Source of the DNA: Lachnospiraceae bacterium
Lineage (GTDB): Bacteria > Bacillota > Clostridia > Lachnospirales > Lachnospiraceae
Length of the DNA: 7,137 nt
Reading direction: 5' to 3'
Assembly: GCA_017961385.1 (NCBI GenBank)
Contig: JAGCXJ010000090.1
Span: 1-7,137 of the forward strand
Under the pieces are notes generated by a model. The model was not told the origin of the DNA and made no database searches. It saw only the letters and a program-made list of their open reading frames with translations. The translations under genes were made by a program, and so were the position numbers. Positions within the stretch are counted from its first letter, which is position 1; every line of letters starts with the position of its first letter. This document shows positions 5,785-7,137 of the stretch, piece after piece.

Positions 5785-6495
5785 TCATATCCTGCTGTTT
5801 CTTATCTTTTTCACGTTCCTGTTCATCAAACGTCTGCCAATAAAACGAAAAGCAAGTTTTTTTAGAGGTGTCAGTTCCTGATGGTGTTCTATTAACATGT
5901 CATCGGGTGAATCATACACACCAAAATCCTGATTTATCCCTTCACTCTGAATATATGTATTATTTCTGTTAAAGTCGATCACCGGGTGCTCGAAGTCCTT
6001 AACGCCCACACCATAGCCGCAAAAAGCACCCTTGCATTCTCTGTTGATACTCTGAAGCTTTCCAAGGTACTTCTTATCGACAATAAAAGCCTCTATCTCG
6101 TACCACTTATCTTCAAAGAATATCTCAACCCAGCTATGAAAAATATTCTCTGGTGCATTCTTATAAACAAACCCTGTCATTGCTCCCTTTTGAAGCTTTT
6201 TATCAATGGTAAAACCATGAACCCTGCAGGGGATATCACATGCTCTCAAAAGAGCCATAAAAAGAGTTCCCTTTGTATTGCACTGGCCGTATCCGTCCTT
6301 TAATACCCTTGATGCGCTTATGTCATCGTCAATGTTATATCCAAACAGAATGTCATCTCTTACAAAGTTATAGATAGAAACTATCCTTTCAAATTGATCA
6401 AGATCCTTCCATCCCTTACTTTTTATAAGATCTGAAATTAAAGGATCTTCATAGTCGAGCATTTTTGTTTTCTTCAGATATCTTGAATCATTCAT
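5785..6495 (-). CDS. Transglutaminase-like cysteine protein with unassigned C-terminal tail
   Basis: The product has 236 residues. Residues about 35-140 are a transglutaminase-like core: Cys72 in DGYGQCNTKGTLFMALLRA, His120 in IFHSWVEIFF, and KWYEIEAF, where Glu135 takes the place of the usual catalytic Asp. Such bacterial proteins act as proteases, amide hydrolases or crosslinking enzymes on peptides; the substrate here is unknown. There is no signal peptide or membrane segment, so it appears cytoplasmic. The last 95 or so residues match nothing I recognise, and the final 30 (LKKLAFRFIGRRLMNRNVKK and on) are very basic. The ATG at 6495 has a textbook AAAGGAG site seven bases upstream. The gene follows the AraC-type regulator by 115 bp and is a plausible target of it. 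Confidence 0.88.
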   Translation of the reverse strand: MNDSRYLKKTKMLDYEDPLISDLIKSKGWKDLDQFERIVSIYNFVRDDILFGYNIDDDISASRVLKDGYGQCNTKGTLFMALLRACDIPCRVHGFTIDKKLQKGAMTGFVYKNAPENIFHSWVEIFFEDKWYEIEAFIVDKKYLGKLQSINRECKGAFCGYGVGVKDFEHPVIDFNRNNTYIQSEGINQDFGVYDSPDDMLIEHHQELTPLKKLAFRFIGRRLMNRNVKKIRNSRI

Positions 6496-6515
6496 AAAAA
6501 ATCTCCTTTCATCTT

Positions 6516-6532
6516 CTGTAAATAATCTACAG
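6516..6532. repeat. Short inverted repeat before the transglutaminase gene (possible operator)
   Basis: CTGTA (6516-6520) and TACAG (6528-6532) form a perfect 5-bp inverted repeat with a seven-base AT-rich spacer, about 20 bp ahead of the start codon. It could be a regulator site or a weak RNA hairpin near the ribosome site. An element this short can arise by chance. Confidence 0.3.
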
Positions 6533-6535
6533 CCG

Positions 6536-6550
6536 GATGCAAGGAGATGC
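6536..6550. repeat. Direct repeat GATGC, 10-bp period
   Basis: GATGC occurs at 6536-6540 and again at 6546-6550, exactly one helical turn apart, in the gap between the AraC-type regulator gene and the transglutaminase gene. Tandem half-sites are typical of AraC-family operators, although their usual spacing is nearer two turns. The support is weak. Confidence 0.2.
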
Positions 6551-6610
6551 TTTCAAAAATCCGCTACAATCATTTTTTATTCTTTTGCATGGTAAAGTTT
6601 TGTGTATATT

Positions 6611-7137
6611 TCACCTCAATACATCGGTAATGGAGATCCCCATCTGTTTCTTGCAGATATAAGCCAAGTGTGCAGGAGATGAAAATCCCGCTTCATAAGA
6701 TGCATATGTCTTGCTCTTTCCTTCCATCACGAGTCTGTATGCATACTTTAATCTCGCGATCGTAAGATATCCTTTTAATGATATCCCGACATTTTCCTTA
6801 AACGCATGCGACAATCTGCTTTCAGAAAGATTATAACGTAAAGCTATCTGTGCAATATTCTCCTCAAGATGTTTATAATCCTTAATCTCCTTTATAAGCT
6901 TTATGATCCTGTAGTCTTCTACTTCATCCTTTGATTTTTTGTCACTAAATCCAGCATCCCTTAGCCATTCGCTCACTCTTTCCTTGATAATCTCATCATC
7001 AAAAGCTTCAGAATAAGCAAACGTTGCTGTCACCTTTAATCTTACGGGCGAACCTTCAACAAGGAATCTCTCTTTAAGATGATCGGCAAGGTCGCTGGTC
7101 GGATCTATCATTAAAAAAGCATAGCATTCATCAGGAC
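6611..7137 (-). CDS. AraC/XylS-family transcriptional regulator, C-terminal part (cut by right edge)
   Basis: The frame is open to the right edge, giving the last 175 or so residues. ATG 7111 is only an internal Met, because in-frame codons reading PDECYAFL precede it without a stop. Residues about 85-174 of the visible part form the AraC-type DNA-binding domain with two helix-turn-helix units: IAQIALRYNLSESRLSHAFK is the first, and YASYEAGFSSPAHLAYICKK, with the family's GFSSxxH signature, is the second, ending MGISITDVLR. The part before it (to about residue 75, including the VRLKVTATFAY strand) belongs to an N-terminal domain I cannot assign. It should be a DNA-binding regulator responding to a small molecule. 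There is no terminator after its stop, so it may read through into the transglutaminase gene, or regulate it. Confidence 0.9.
   Translation of the reverse strand, partial: PDECYAFLMIDPTSDLADHLKERFLVEGSPVRLKVTATFAYSEAFDDEIIKERVSEWLRDAGFSDKKSKDEVEDYRIIKLIKEIKDYKHLEENIAQIALRYNLSESRLSHAFKENVGISLKGYLTIARLKYAYRLVMEGKSKTYASYEAGFSSPAHLAYICKKQMGISITDVLR

Noticed and set aside
6540..6610. Terminator after the AraC-type gene
   Set aside because: T-rich and A-rich runs are present, but I found no GC-rich stem next to them on either strand.
7109..7111. ATG 7111 as the true start of the AraC-type gene
   Set aside because: The frame continues upstream to the window edge with sense codons, and the visible protein lacks a complete N-terminal domain, so the Met is internal.

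Overview
The window is about 7.1 kb of moderately AT-rich bacterial DNA (roughly 40% GC by eye). It carries ten protein-coding genes, all on the minus strand, so transcription runs from high to low coordinates. Shine-Dalgarno sites of the AGGAG/GGGAG type, short gaps, rich use of AGA and ATA codons and the protein families present point to a member of the Bacillota, class Clostridia, probably Lachnospiraceae-like. That placement is inference from style and families, not a database match. No tRNA, rRNA, CRISPR array, transposase, integrase or phage gene was seen, and no gene-free stretch exceeds about 115 bp.

Reading in the direction of transcription: at the right edge is the C-terminal part of an AraC-type regulator (6611-7137, open at the edge). 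After a 115-bp gap containing a small inverted repeat and a short direct repeat come a transglutaminase-like cysteine protein (5785-6495), a GNAT acetyltransferase (5279-5731) and a LarE-type sulfur transferase (4393-5232). LarE carries the CxxC plus Cys set expected of iron-sulfur-type LarE enzymes. A clear intrinsic terminator (4332-4367) closes this first block.

Directly downstream is a candidate promoter (4300-4329) and a second block of four tightly packed genes: a class I SAM methyltransferase (3340-4275), an HD-domain phosphohydrolase (2741-3325), an alpha/beta hydrolase (1948-2733) and a second HD-domain protein whose C-terminus is a DUF3781-like domain (1135-1935). Their gaps are 14, 7 and 12 bp, so co-transcription is very likely. 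After a further 106 bp with a perfect TATAAT box come a metallo-beta-lactamase-fold hydrolase with a TTG start (231-1028) and, one base later, a second GNAT acetyltransferase cut by the left edge (1-229).

No single pathway can be named. The genes encode small-molecule-modifying or hydrolysing enzymes (acetylation, methylation, ester/amide hydrolysis, nucleotide dephosphorylation, thiol transfer), a mix typical of variable accessory parts of clostridial genomes. The least explained items are the HD-DUF3781 fusion and its compact operon, the LarE gene with no other lar genes in view, and the unassigned C-terminal regions of the MBL and transglutaminase proteins. I see no convincing evidence of a complete new defence or mobile system.
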